Source: Brevinematia bacterium (GTDB taxonomy: Bacteria; Spirochaetota; Brevinematia; DTOW01). From it: 38,348 nt of DNA. Shown piece after piece: positions 1 through 9,700 of the stretch. Every line of letters begins with the position of its first letter. The stretch's first letter is position 1. The DNA lies in the NCBI GenBank assembly GCA_039630355.1, contig JBCNVF010000099.1, positions 1 to 38,348 of the forward strand, in the 5' to 3' direction. The notes under the pieces are model-generated. The model did not search any database and had not been told where the DNA came from. It saw only the letters and a list, made by a program, of their open reading frames with translations. Position numbers and translations under genes: made by a program.

Positions 1-1887
1 TTACCAGAAAAACAAGAGGATAAAAAGATTATCAAAAAAGGACCTAGTAAACACATTGCATACACTTCAGATGGTCAACCGACGCAAGCGCTCAAGGGAT
101 TTCTAAGTTCTGTTTCTTCGCTTCAGGGTGAGATAAAAATACTAAGAGAAGGTGAAAAGGAGTTTGTGTTCTTTGAAGGGAAGCAGGAAGGCAGGTATGC
201 TAAGGATATTCTTAAAGATGAGATACCTAAGATTGTGAAGACACTGAAGTTTCCGAAAACAATGAAATGGTCGGACGTAGGATACTCTTTTGTGAGACCT
301 GTGAGGTGGCTTGTGTGTATGCTTGGTAAAGAAGTTATTGATATTGAGATAGGTGGTGTTAGAGCATCAAATATTTCCTGTGGACATAGATTTATTGGAG
401 AAAACATTAGGATAGAGGATCCAAAGCACTATGAAGTTTTACTTGAGACCAAGGGTAAGGTAATACCTTCACCTGAAAAGAGAAAGCAGGTAATTCTAAG
501 CAAAGTTGATGAAGTTGAAAAAAAGCTTGGCTGTAAATCATTACTCTCAGATAGACTTCTTGAGGAAATAGTAAACCTTGTGGAGTATCCGGATTGTGGA
601 GTAGGAACATTTGATGAAACTTTCTTAACAGTGCCTAGTGAAATCCTTGTTTCTGAAATGGTGGATCACCAGAAATTCATACCTCTTACACAAGACGGGA
701 AATTGATAAACAAGTTCATAATCATAACTAATACGATACCAAATGAGAAGATAGTAAAGGGCAATGAAAAGGTGATATCAGCAAGGCTTAATGATGGTAA
801 GTTCCTTTATGAAGAGGATCTAAAAAGGTCCATAAACTTCTTTGTGGAGAAGACAAAGGAACTTGTGTTTTTTGGTGAACTTGGAACGGTGTATGATAAA
901 ATGCAGAGAATGGAAAAACTTTCGGAGATAGTGTGTGACATACTCAAGGTAGAAGGTAAGGAAGAAATAGTAAGAAGTGCAAGTATAAGCAAGTTTGACT
1001 TAACAACAGGTGTTGTTTACGAATTTCCTGAACTACAGGGAATAATGGGATATTACTACTCTCTTGCCTTTAAGGAAAGTAAAAAAGTTGCAGAATACAT
1101 AAAGGAGCACTACAAACCTATTTCTGCAGATGACGAGCTTCCTTCAACGGTAGGGGGAAGTATACTATCAATTGTTGACAAGCTTGATAGCATTTTCTCA
1201 CTCTATTCTGCAGGTAGGAAAGTTTCCGGTTCAAGCGATCCATATGGTCTAAGAAGGCAACTTATAGGAGTGTCTAGAATTTGTATTCACAACTCTTTTG
1301 ATCTTGACATAATAGATGTTTTTGAGAGAGCGGTTGGTTTGTATGAAAGTTTTCTAAGAAGGAGTAAGGAAGAAGTAAAGGAAGATTTGGAACAGTTTAT
1401 AAGTGTAAGACTCAAAGGACTTTTTAGGGAAATGGGTTTTAGAACTGATGAAATTGAAAGTACAGTGAGGAAAACTACCAATCCATACGATGCATACCTT
1501 AGAGTGAAGGCTGTAAATAGCTTTAGAAACAGAGGAGAATTTGTAGATGTAGCGATACTTTTCAAAAGAGTGAGGAATATTTTACTTGAAGCGGGATTCA
1601 CCTCTCCTAAAGAAGTAGATCTCTGCCTTTTAACACAGGAAGAGAGGGAACTATATTCTCTTATTCTATCCAAGAAAGAAAGTGTGGAGAAGAAAATTGC
1701 TGACAAGAATTATGAGGAGGTTTTGAATCTTCTTTTAGAGTTTCAAAAACCAGTTCATATCTTTTTTGAGAGAGTCTTTGTAATGGATCAAAACCAAAAA
1801 ATAAGGGAGAATAGACTTTCCATTCTCTACAGATTATATGAGATGTTTGAAAAATTAGTAGACTTTAATGCGATGGAGTTTGCGTAA
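1..1887 (+). CDS. glyS: Glycyl-tRNA synthetase beta subunit (5' partial)
   Basis: This is the beta subunit of the alpha2beta2 glycyl-tRNA synthetase, which charges tRNA-Gly in the cytoplasm. The frame is open from base 1, and the first residues carry the family signature KGPSKHIAY followed by GQPTQALKGF. The true start therefore lies before the window, and an in-frame GTG at 166 is internal. Other family landmarks are GHRFIGENI, ARLNDGKFLYEEDL, KFDLTTGVVYEFPELQG and SGSSDPYGLRRQLIG. The C-terminal 110 or so residues form the helical anticodon-binding region. 628 residues are visible against roughly 680-700 in the family, so about 60 N-terminal residues are missing. It converges on the membrane-protein gene that ends at 1907. 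Two tRNA-Gly genes lie elsewhere in the window. The alpha subunit (glyQ) is not visible and may lie upstream. Confidence 0.96.
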   Translation, partial: LPEKQEDKKIIKKGPSKHIAYTSDGQPTQALKGFLSSVSSLQGEIKILREGEKEFVFFEGKQEGRYAKDILKDEIPKIVKTLKFPKTMKWSDVGYSFVRPVRWLVCMLGKEVIDIEIGGVRASNISCGHRFIGENIRIEDPKHYEVLLETKGKVIPSPEKRKQVILSKVDEVEKKLGCKSLLSDRLLEEIVNLVEYPDCGVGTFDETFLTVPSEILVSEMVDHQKFIPLTQDGKLINKFIIITNTIPNEKIVKGNEKVISARLNDGKFLYEEDLKRSINFFVEKTKELVFFGELGTVYDKMQRMEKLSEIVCDILKVEGKEEIVRSASISKFDLTTGVVYEFPELQGIMGYYYSLAFKESKKVAEYIKEHYKPISADDELPSTVGGSILSIVDKLDSIFSLYSAGRKVSGSSDPYGLRRQLIGVSRICIHNSFDLDIIDVFERAVGLYESFLRRSKEEVKEDLEQFISVRLKGLFREMGFRTDEIESTVRKTTNPYDAYLRVKAVNSFRNRGEFVDVAILFKRVRNILLEAGFTSPKEVDLCLLTQEERELYSLILSKKESVEKKIADKNYEEVLNLLLEFQKPVHIFFERVFVMDQNQKIRENRLSILYRLYEMFEKLVDFNAMEFA

Positions 1888-1906
1888 TTGGAAAATGTTT
1901 GTATGC

Positions 1907-3493
1907 CTATCCTCCTCTGAAATCTTCAACAACCTTAACTTTAATTCTAACCTTTGATATTATATTCTGGACCCTCTCTTTAAGTTCTTCAATAGCAGTA
2001 TGAGGAAGTAGGTGGTTACTATATCTACTCTCATTAACGATATCAGAGATAAATTCAAGGTGATTTGAAAACTCAGGTATGAAACTCTTCAGTCCAGTGC
2101 AGTACTCCTCTACACCCATAGATTTCTTGTAAGGGAAGATATAGGAGGTATAAGAGAGCATGTTGATAAAAATCTTGACTATTGTTTCTATCTCCTCAAT
2201 CTTCTCTTTAGAAACTTCCTCCTTGTGGATGTGCATTGAAGCCATTATCTCCTCTTCTATCTCCTTTGGTATATAAGCACGCTTTCTAACGAAAAACAGC
2301 CTTCTCAGAATATCAAAAAGCGATCTAAAGAAGTTTCCTACGAAGTAAGCAAAAATCTCATAAACTTTGACAAAAAAACCTAACACAGGAATGTCTTTTA
2401 CTTTGAAAACTTTCTTAAGTATAAACCCAATGATTATTATCGTAGCTAAGATCAGAAGAAGGTATTGGATAAAAAACAAGATGATAAGCCAATCTATTCC
2501 TCTCCTTACTTTTCTTTCAGGTTTAGGGGTAGCAACGAGATTTTCGTTAGTTATGTCTTTAGCCATAAGTCTCTCTCTTATTCTTTTGATCTCCTCTTCA
2601 CTTACTTTTCTCTCCTGAGAGATTATCTCATTTATTTTATCTCTTAAAGCTAGATTAGCTATTTTTGAAATTTCGCTAGCACCAAAATAGATTCCCACGG
2701 AGAGAATTAGAGAAACAAGTGTTATTAGGATGGTTGATACGAGCGAGAATTTGACCAGTTTATTCATGAAATCTATATTTCCGATATTAATCTTCTTGAT
2801 GATACTGTCTTCCAAAACGTAGGCTTTTGCTACGTTTAGCAACAGCATAATACAGGATACGACGAAAAGGATAGTATAGATTGAGGTCAGAAGGGTAGAT
2901 CCTGAGAGGATTAGTGCGATGGAGAAGAGAACTAACATGGATGAGAAAGTTATAACTAATGTTTTGATTGACTTTCTTATACTGTGTTTTTCAAAGTATT
3001 TCTCGTCAAATATCTCCTCAATGTTAATGCCACTAGCTATTGAATTAGCAGTAGTCGTGAGAATCTCGTATGGAAGATTTGTCAATCTCACGATGTGACC
3101 GTTAATGATTCTAAGAGCAATCCAGAAGGCTACCGAGATACCAAAGCTTATATCTAGAAACTCATTTATGTTCTTACCTAGGCTAAATCCTTTTAGGAAG
3201 ATAAAATTAAAGAGCAAAAGGAGAAATATTTCAAATATTGTTTCAATGATACTTCTTAAAAACTTACCACCTGCAAAAATAGAAGAATTGGTGTATATAG
3301 AGAAAGGGATGATGAACAAGAAATATATAGGATACCAGTTAAAATACGGTGAATTGTAATTACTAAGCACTTTAGCAACCTCAACAAGTATTCCGAAAAA
3401 GGAGAAGGAAATTAAAAAGGGTAGTAAAGCGTAGACTATGACTTTTTCTTCAAAAACAAGATCTAGAAGGCTCTTACTTTTTTGGTTGTTCAT
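1907..3493 (-). CDS. Multi-pass membrane protein, possible DUF4129-like C-terminus
   Basis: The function is not recognised. The 528-aa product has about eight hydrophobic segments, near residues 18-40, 52-70, 84-101, 112-130, 178-197, 200-222, 248-271 and 334-360. A charged stretch at about 280-332 (SQERKVSEEEIKRIRERL) lies between the last two. The cytosolic C-terminus (about 435-515) has a helical pattern with GVEEYCTGL and a later ESRYSNH. It resembles the DUF4129 tail found on transglutaminase-like membrane proteins (T-P-x-E-Y then Y-E-x-x-R-Y-G). That likeness is by eye only. There is no Shine-Dalgarno sequence. A perfect TATAAT (minus strand) lies 6 nt before the ATG, which suggests a leaderless mRNA. 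It is a single-gene unit between convergent glyS and divergent dnaE. Confidence 0.75.
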   Translation of the reverse strand: MNNQKSKSLLDLVFEEKVIVYALLPFLISFSFFGILVEVAKVLSNYNSPYFNWYPIYFLFIIPFSIYTNSSIFAGGKFLRSIIETIFEIFLLLLFNFIFLKGFSLGKNINEFLDISFGISVAFWIALRIINGHIVRLTNLPYEILTTTANSIASGINIEEIFDEKYFEKHSIRKSIKTLVITFSSMLVLFSIALILSGSTLLTSIYTILFVVSCIMLLLNVAKAYVLEDSIIKKINIGNIDFMNKLVKFSLVSTILITLVSLILSVGIYFGASEISKIANLALRDKINEIISQERKVSEEEIKRIRERLMAKDITNENLVATPKPERKVRRGIDWLIILFFIQYLLLILATIIIIGFILKKVFKVKDIPVLGFFVKVYEIFAYFVGNFFRSLFDILRRLFFVRKRAYIPKEIEEEIMASMHIHKEEVSKEKIEEIETIVKIFINMLSYTSYIFPYKKSMGVEEYCTGLKSFIPEFSNHLEFISDIVNESRYSNHLLPHTAIEELKERVQNIISKVRIKVKVVEDFRGG

Positions 3494-3499
3494 AAGTAA

Positions 3500-3529
3500 A
3501 TTATAATAAATTGTGGAAAGAGGTCTCTA
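3500..3529 (-). promoter_or_regulatory. Promoter of the 528-aa membrane protein gene
   Basis: On the minus strand TAGAGA (3524-3529), an 18-nt spacer and TATAAT (3500-3505) are followed by 6 nt and the ATG. The -10 box is perfect and the -35 weak. Transcription would start at or next to the A of the start codon. Confidence 0.5.
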
Positions 3530-3596
3530 GCATCATTTGGCTTAGAAGTGAAAGGAGATCGCAAGTTATGGATCAGAAATTTAAAATTTTAGATGT

Positions 3597-6500
3597 ATGA
3601 AAGAATTTGTGCATCTCCATGTTCACACAGAATATAGCTTACTTGATGGTGCAAATAAGATTTCTGAGCTTGTTAGTAAGGCAAAAGAATATGGGATGCC
3701 ATCTCTTGCTATAACAGATCACGGGAATCTGTTTGGGAGTATAGAGTTTTATAAGGTATGTAAGGATGTTGGTATAAAGCCGATAGTTGGTGTTGAGGCA
3801 TATCTCACAGAAGATATGCATAAAAAAGAGAAGGTTCAGAAGGTAGATCCTTATAGTCTTGATAAACAATATTCTCATATCACTCTTCTTGCTAAGGATA
3901 TAATTGGGTATAAGAATCTTGTTAAGATGGTCACAAAGTCCTACACAGAAGGGTTTTACTATAAGCCTAGAATAGACAAGAAGCTTCTGGAAGAACACAG
4001 AAGGGGGATTATAGTTCTAAGTGGCTGTATAGCTGGAGAGATCCCCCAACTTCTGCTAAGGGGTAATTTTAAGGAAGCTAGGAGAGTGGCTGATTGGTAC
4101 ATATCCACCTTTGGTAGAGATAATTTCTATATTGAGATTCAAAGGCATGATCTAGATGAGGAGAAAGTGGTAAATCCTGCTCTTGTGAAGCTAGCGAAGG
4201 ATACTGGAGTTAAAATAGTAGCAACTGGTGATGCACACTATCTTCGGGTAGAAGATGCTAAGATTCATGATGTTTTGCTGTGTATTCAGACAAATAGTAG
4301 GAGATCAGATCCAAACAGATTCAGGTTTCCAAATAACACATTCTACCTAAAGTCACCTGAGGAGATGTGGAAAGATTTTGCTGATTTTCCAGAAGCTCTT
4401 CTTAGTAGTATAGAGATCAGCGAAAAGTGTAATTTAGAGATACCTTTCGGTAATAAAGAATTGATGCCTAAGTATTATGATGACAACCTAGAGGGTAGTG
4501 TAGATGAAAAGCTTAAGGAGATGATTTTTGAAGGCTTGCTTAGAATATTTGGTGATAATATTCCGCAAGAATACATTGATAGGGCAAATTACGAGTTTGA
4601 AGTAATAAAAAGCATGGGATTTAGTAATTATTTTTTAGTTGTTCAGGACTTTGTAAATTGGGCTCGTAGGATGAATATTCCTGTTGGACCTGGGAGAGGT
4701 TCAGCAGCAGGGGCTTTAATAGCCTACGCTTTGGGAATAACTCAAGTTGACCCTATAAGATATAACCTACTCTTTGAAAGATTTCTTAATCCTGAAAGAA
4801 TAACAATGCCGGACATTGATGTAGATGTAGCAGATAGAGATAGGGAAAAAGTCATAAAGTATTTGACAGAAAAATATGGCAAAGAGAATACTGCAAACAT
4901 CATCACTTTCGGGACTCTTCAACCCAAAGCAGCAATAAGGGATGTTGGTAGAGTTTTGGGGATACAATCAGCTAGAATAGACAGTGTTGCTAAGGCCATA
5001 TCAAACGTAGAAAGTGTTTCGGAAGCAAGAACTTTAGTCTCCGAGGTGAGAGAGATATGCGAAGGTAAGAATGACCTGGAAAAAGAGTGGATTGACATAG
5101 CTGAGAAACTTGAAGGAATAGTAAGACATGCGTCAATTCATGCTTCGGGCATAGTTATATCTTCGATTCCTATTCATGAGTTTATAGCATTCTACCGTGA
5201 CCCGAAAGAAGAAGTTATATCTACTCAGATTTCAGCTCAGTATCTTGAGGAACTGGGTTTCTTAAAGATGGATATATTGGGACTAGCTAACCTATCAGTT
5301 ATACAGGATACTGTTGAGCTTATAATGAAAACTAGAGGAATAGAAATAGATATCTCTCAGATTCCCCTTGATGATCCGAAAACGTACGAATTACTGTCTT
5401 CTGGCAGAACTGATGGAGTGTTTCAAGTAGAATCTGAGGGAATGAAGGAGATGCTAAAGAGAATGAAGCCATCGTGCATAGAGGATATAATAGCAGCGTT
5501 AGCTTTATACAGACCTGGACCACTTGGATCGGGGATGGATAAACAGTATATAAATAGAAAACACGGTGCAGAAAAGGTAGAATATCCCCACCCAGATCTA
5601 GAGGAAATCCTTAAGGAAACCTACGGTGTTATCTTATACCAGGAACAGATAATGAAAATCGCTCAGAAGATAAGCGGATTTTCACTAGGGCAGGCTGATA
5701 ATTTAAGAAGGGCTATTGGTAAGAAAAAGAAAGACATAATGGATCAGATGAAAAACTCGTTTGTAGAGGGGGCTGTCAAGAACGGGTATGACGAAAAATT
5801 TGCACAAGAACTTTTTGACACTATTGAGAAGTTCGCAGAATACGGATTTAACAAATCTCATAGTACAACATATGCAATGATAACATATCAAACTGCCTAC
5901 CTAAAAGCACACTATCCTCTTGAGTATATGACCGCTTTAATCAACTCAGAAATTGGAAAGTTTGATAAGATGATGAAGTATGTTATGGAAGCAAAGAGAA
6001 TGGGAATAAAGATCTTACCTCCTGATGTAAACAGAAGTAGAAAACTATTTGAAATAGAGAAAGTAAACGGAAAACTTGGGATAAGATATGGATTTATGGG
6101 AATAAAGGGGTTTGGTGAATCAACTGCAGAGGAAATAATAGCGGAAAGAGATAAGGGTGGTCAATACAAAACCATAGATGAATTTTTTGAAAGGACACAT
6201 CATTTCCTAAAGAAGAATTCTTACGAAATACTAGTAAAATCTGGAGCTTTGGATTCGTTGTTCGGTGACAGAGGTAGACTCTTGGCAGGTCTTGAGAAAG
6301 TAGTCGGAGCTTTTTCATCAATCTCAAGGGATAAGGAAATTGGGCAAAATAACCTCTTCCTACAAAGTTCAGTGTACCAATCTGTCCAAAGAAAGCCAAC
6401 AGTTGAAATCATACTTTCAAGTGTTCCCTCCATATCAAGAGAGACTTTATCGGGTTACGAGAAAGAAACAATAGGTATGTTTTTATCTCATGATCCTCTT

Positions 6501-7067
6501 AAGGAGTATTGGAAAAGGGTAAAATACTTAACCTCGTTTGAGATAGACTATGTTGATCTCTTACCAGAGGGGTGTCGCTTCACAATTCTAGGAATGATAT
6601 CTGAGGTTGAGAAAAAAGATACTATTAAAGGAAAAATTGCTAATATCAGGGTAATAAACCCATTTGGAAAAGAAATCTCACTTTATCTATCAACAAGTGC
6701 TACAAGAGAATACAGCGAGCTTATTGTTCCCAACAATGTGTTACTTTTCAAAGGGATTATGTCAAAAGGCACTTCTGGTAAAATGTTTCCCAAGGTTGTA
6801 AGAGTTGTTAAAGCAGATGAATACAAGAAAGATAGAATCACAGAGTTACACATAATACTATCCAACGATACCTCTGAGAAGAGTTTAACAGAACTTAGAA
6901 CTATTTTAAAGGAAAACTTTGGAAAGTGTATCTCTTATGTAGGTATTTTAGGTAATGGGAGAATAAAATACTATAAGCTTTCACCTGCTTTCACTGTAAA
7001 ACCTTCCGTGGAGCTATCGTCAAGAATCAGGGAGCTTGTTGGTGTAAAGGCCTTTTGGTATTTCTAG
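3597..7067 (+). CDS. dnaE: DNA polymerase III alpha subunit
   Basis: This is the replicative polymerase catalytic subunit, DnaE type, 1156 aa. An N-terminal PHP domain (about 1-210) keeps the metal-ligand motifs: HLHVHTEYS, TDHGNLFG, VGVEAYL and GDAHYL. It therefore looks like an intact PHP domain, unlike the degenerate one of Escherichia coli. The polymerase core has PGRGSAAGALIAY near residue 365 and the acidic cluster PDIDVDVADRDR near 402-413. The fingers region contains LYRPGPLGSGMDKQ and EYGFNKSHSTTYA. A helix-hairpin-helix (GIKGFGESTAEEI) and an OB-fold (about 990-1070) follow. No polC-type exonuclease insertion is seen. There is no clear Shine-Dalgarno sequence, and AT-rich sequence directly precedes the ATG. 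It is the last plus-strand gene before convergent purD. Confidence 0.97.
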   Translation: MKEFVHLHVHTEYSLLDGANKISELVSKAKEYGMPSLAITDHGNLFGSIEFYKVCKDVGIKPIVGVEAYLTEDMHKKEKVQKVDPYSLDKQYSHITLLAKDIIGYKNLVKMVTKSYTEGFYYKPRIDKKLLEEHRRGIIVLSGCIAGEIPQLLLRGNFKEARRVADWYISTFGRDNFYIEIQRHDLDEEKVVNPALVKLAKDTGVKIVATGDAHYLRVEDAKIHDVLLCIQTNSRRSDPNRFRFPNNTFYLKSPEEMWKDFADFPEALLSSIEISEKCNLEIPFGNKELMPKYYDDNLEGSVDEKLKEMIFEGLLRIFGDNIPQEYIDRANYEFEVIKSMGFSNYFLVVQDFVNWARRMNIPVGPGRGSAAGALIAYALGITQVDPIRYNLLFERFLNPERITMPDIDVDVADRDREKVIKYLTEKYGKENTANIITFGTLQPKAAIRDVGRVLGIQSARIDSVAKAISNVESVSEARTLVSEVREICEGKNDLEKEWIDIAEKLEGIVRHASIHASGIVISSIPIHEFIAFYRDPKEEVISTQISAQYLEELGFLKMDILGLANLSVIQDTVELIMKTRGIEIDISQIPLDDPKTYELLSSGRTDGVFQVESEGMKEMLKRMKPSCIEDIIAALALYRPGPLGSGMDKQYINRKHGAEKVEYPHPDLEEILKETYGVILYQEQIMKIAQKISGFSLGQADNLRRAIGKKKKDIMDQMKNSFVEGAVKNGYDEKFAQELFDTIEKFAEYGFNKSHSTTYAMITYQTAYLKAHYPLEYMTALINSEIGKFDKMMKYVMEAKRMGIKILPPDVNRSRKLFEIEKVNGKLGIRYGFMGIKGFGESTAEEIIAERDKGGQYKTIDEFFERTHHFLKKNSYEILVKSGALDSLFGDRGRLLAGLEKVVGAFSSISRDKEIGQNNLFLQSSVYQSVQRKPTVEIILSSVPSISRETLSGYEKETIGMFLSHDPLKEYWKRVKYLTSFEIDYVDLLPEGCRFTILGMISEVEKKDTIKGKIANIRVINPFGKEISLYLSTSATREYSELIVPNNVLLFKGIMSKGTSGKMFPKVVRVVKADEYKKDRITELHIILSNDTSEKSLTELRTILKENFGKCISYVGILGNGRIKYYKLSPAFTVKPSVELSSRIRELVGVKAFWYF

Positions 7068-7176
7068 ATACTCTACAGAGAGACTTCTCTAGAATACTTC
7101 TAGGTGGGTAAACCTTAATTGCATAATAGATGCTGAATTTGCTTTAATGAACTATCTTTAAAAATCGCAAATTTTA

Positions 7177-8448
7177 TCATATGTTGAGTATGGCTTTTCT
7201 ACCGATGTCTTTCCTGTAAAACATCCCTTCAAAGGTTATCTCTTCTATTCGCTTGTAAGCTATATCTATAGCCTGCTTTATGGAGTTACCAATTCCTACT
7301 ACGTTTAATACCCTACCACCGCTTGTAACTAGTTTTCCGTCTTTTATAGTAGTTCCAGCGTGAAATACTATCAAGTCCTCGTTCTCTGATAGATTTCCTA
7401 CTATTTCCTTCCCTTTCTCAAACTCTCCCGGATATCCCCTTGATGCTAAGACTACTGCTACCGAAAATTTCTCATATACTTCAATTTTTACCTTTCTCAG
7501 TAGCCCATCACAGACTGCTTCTACGATTTCGTAGAAATCACCTTTTATGATAGGGAGTATAGTTTGTGCTTCAGGATCTCCGAATCTACAGTTGAATTCT
7601 AGGACAAAGGGATTTCCACTTTTATCAATCATAAGTCCACAATACAGAACACCTTTGTATACTATCCCTTCACTAGCAAGTGCTTCAATCGTTGGGTAAA
7701 CTATCCTATTTATTATTTTTTCGGTTGTCTCTTTGGACACGAAAGGTACCGGTGAGTATGCTCCCATGCCACCTGTATTTGGTCCATTATCGCCATCGTA
7801 GGCTCTTTTATGGTCTTGAGCATTTGGAAGTAGTACTACATCTTCCCCATCAGTTAATACAAAGACACTTAGTTCATAACCATCCAACTTCCTCTCAATA
7901 ACTACTCTATCTCCAGCATCACCAAACTTTTTTTTCAGAAACACTTCCTCAAGAAATCCTATTCCCTCCTCTTTACTTGAAGGAACGACAACACCTTTAC
8001 CACCCGCAAGACCATTTACCTTTATCACCCAGTTTTGATGTCTCTCAAAAAATGCTTTAGCGCTTTCAAAGTTGTCAAAGATTTCAAAATCTGCAGTAGG
8101 GATATTGTATTTCTTCATAATTGATTTTGCAAAAACTTTGCTTCCCTCAACTATACTTGCGTTTGAAGTAGGACCAAAAACTTTTATACCTTCAGAGCTT
8201 AAAAAGTCAGATATACCATCAACCAATGGTTGCTCAGGACCTACAACAACCACATCTATCTTGTTGTTTCTAATAAAGCTTATCAGTTCCGAAAACGGAG
8301 GCTTTATGGGTAAAGAGATGTTTTCTCCAATACTTGCAGTGCCTCCATTTCCAGGAATACAGAAAATTTTGCTAACATTAGATGATTTACTCATTTTCCA
8401 AGCTAAGGCATGTTCCCTACCCCCACTTCCAATAACACATACCCTCAT
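7177..8448 (-). CDS. purD: Phosphoribosylamine-glycine ligase
   Basis: This ATP-grasp enzyme makes glycinamide ribonucleotide from phosphoribosylamine, glycine and ATP in de novo purine synthesis. The 423-aa product begins MRVCVIGSGGREHALAWK, the family's usual N-terminus. VVVGPEQPLVDG, KVFGPTSNASIVEGSK, NTGGMGAYSP and LEFNCRFGDPEAQ follow, as expected for the N-domain, ATP-grasp fold and metal-binding region. I chose the ATG at 8448 because a GGAGG sits 5 nt upstream. A longer reading from the TTG at 8460 would make that Shine-Dalgarno sequence coding. No other pur gene is adjacent, so the pathway is dispersed in this genome. Confidence 0.96.
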   Translation of the reverse strand: MRVCVIGSGGREHALAWKMSKSSNVSKIFCIPGNGGTASIGENISLPIKPPFSELISFIRNNKIDVVVVGPEQPLVDGISDFLSSEGIKVFGPTSNASIVEGSKVFAKSIMKKYNIPTADFEIFDNFESAKAFFERHQNWVIKVNGLAGGKGVVVPSSKEEGIGFLEEVFLKKKFGDAGDRVVIERKLDGYELSVFVLTDGEDVVLLPNAQDHKRAYDGDNGPNTGGMGAYSPVPFVSKETTEKIINRIVYPTIEALASEGIVYKGVLYCGLMIDKSGNPFVLEFNCRFGDPEAQTILPIIKGDFYEIVEAVCDGLLRKVKIEVYEKFSVAVVLASRGYPGEFEKGKEIVGNLSENEDLIVFHAGTTIKDGKLVTSGGRVLNVVGIGNSIKQAIDIAYKRIEEITFEGMFYRKDIGRKAILNI

Positions 8449-8500
8449 CATTTCCTCCAAATGGTAAAAAATGATAAATTTGTTGTTAAAACTAATTCAA

Positions 8501-8644
8501 GATATTTGCCTAGCAGGGGTATTTACCCAGTCAGACTGCAAGAAGAAACCACACCTAACTGTGAATTTTCAATAAATTCCAATTCCCATTATTTCCACTA
8601 GGTGAGAGAGACCATACCTAATTGTTGAATTTTGGAACTCATTG
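8501..8644 (-). repeat. Dispersed intergenic repeat, composite copy
   Basis: This is a reverse-oriented copy of the dispersed element. Bases 8501-8569 hold the core TATTTACCCAGTC and AGAAACCACACCTAA. Bases 8570-8644 hold a second, internally deleted copy with both ends (CAATAAATTCC at 8570, GGAACTCATTG ending at 8644) and CCATACCTAATTGTTGAATT. Two overlapping or nested copies appear fused. The repeat fills the divergent purD/ispE gap of about 300 bp. Confidence 0.7.
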
Positions 8645-8745
8645 ATGAATTTTAGACTTTATCGTAATTCAGTATTGAGTAGTGTAAACTTTTCTTATTC
8701 TTTCACTTTTTACCTACTACTGATTTAAGATTTTTCTAGGATCTT

Positions 8746-9684
8746 ATGAAATATAGAATTCTTACCTCTGGTAAGATAAATTTAGGATTAACGGTCATAG
8801 GAAGACTCTCTGATGGATATCACGAGATAGAAAGTATATTCTTACCCATAGGAGTGTTTGACAGTATCTGTTGTGAGTTCAGCATAGATGATAAGGAGAA
8901 AGTATTGGAGGTTTTCACGTCGTCAGAATCTTTAAAGGGAGAAGCGGTTCCAACGAACAGTGAAAACATAGTTTGGAGGGTTATTGAACTTGTTGAAAAC
9001 TTGGTAGGAGTCAAAATTGGCTTTAGGATAAGTCTTGAGAAAAATATACCGGTGGGAAGTGGCTTAGGTGGCGGAAGTGGAAATGGAGCAGGTGTTTTAT
9101 TAGCAACAGTGAGTTTTCTTGAGAGTAAGGGAATTTTGAGTGCAACGAAGAAGAGTGAAATCTTTTCAGAAGTTATAAGAATTGGTGCTGACATACCATT
9201 TTTTCTTCAATCAGGTGGTTGTGTGGTTAGGGGCAAAGGAGAGAAGATCATTCCTATTAAAGGGCTTTTGGAGACACTTTTGGATTACAACTTAGTAGTT
9301 GTGTATCCAGGTTTTCCTTCATGCACAAAAGATGCCTACGACTTTATCTCTAAGAAAAAACTATATCATCCTGAAAGATGGGCGTTAGATGTGGCTACCG
9401 GTATTGCCAAAAGAAGCATAAAACTGGAGGAACTAAAAGGAATGTTGAAAAATACATTTGAATTATTCATAATCTCACCAGTTGTTAAGGAAGTAAAAGG
9501 AGAGCTTTACAGAATGGGAGCACTATTTTCCGCAATGAGTGGTAGCGGTTCAAGTGTATATGGAATCTTTAGTAAGCAAACTGATAGTATAGGTATAAAG
9601 AAATCTTTAGTCAGCAGATTTGGATTTAGTGAAAATCAGATATTTATCACTAGGTTCGTTGAGAACCCAGTGCAATTTATCTAG
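8746..9684 (+). CDS. ispE: 4-diphosphocytidyl-2-C-methyl-D-erythritol kinase
   Basis: This GHMP-family kinase phosphorylates CDP-methylerythritol in the non-mevalonate (MEP) isoprenoid pathway. The 312-aa product has the N-terminal signature GKINLGLTVIGRLSDGYHEI, the ATP-binding loop PVGSGLGGGSGNGAG near residues 103-117, and the C-terminal GHMP motif MSGSGSSVYGIF near 264-275. The loop normally ends SSDAA; here it reads SGNGAG, a mild divergence. Only a weak AGGA precedes the ATG. spoVG follows 16 nt downstream on the same strand. An ispE-spoVG neighbourhood is also known from other bacteria, including Bacillus, where ispE lies a few genes from spoVG. Confidence 0.95.
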   Translation: MKYRILTSGKINLGLTVIGRLSDGYHEIESIFLPIGVFDSICCEFSIDDKEKVLEVFTSSESLKGEAVPTNSENIVWRVIELVENLVGVKIGFRISLEKNIPVGSGLGGGSGNGAGVLLATVSFLESKGILSATKKSEIFSEVIRIGADIPFFLQSGGCVVRGKGEKIIPIKGLLETLLDYNLVVVYPGFPSCTKDAYDFISKKKLYHPERWALDVATGIAKRSIKLEELKGMLKNTFELFIISPVVKEVKGELYRMGALFSAMSGSGSSVYGIFSKQTDSIGIKKSLVSRFGFSENQIFITRFVENPVQFI

Positions 9685-9700
9685 CTACTTGGAGGTTTGT

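Noticed and set aside
7089-7103. CTAGAA-TAC-TTCTAG hairpin between dnaE and purD as a terminator
   Set aside because: The stem is only 6 bp with a 3-nt loop and no T-run follows on either strand.
8072-8467. 131-aa plus-strand frame opposite purD
   Set aside because: It is antisense to a confidently identified gene, with no ribosome-binding site and no protein-like motifs.
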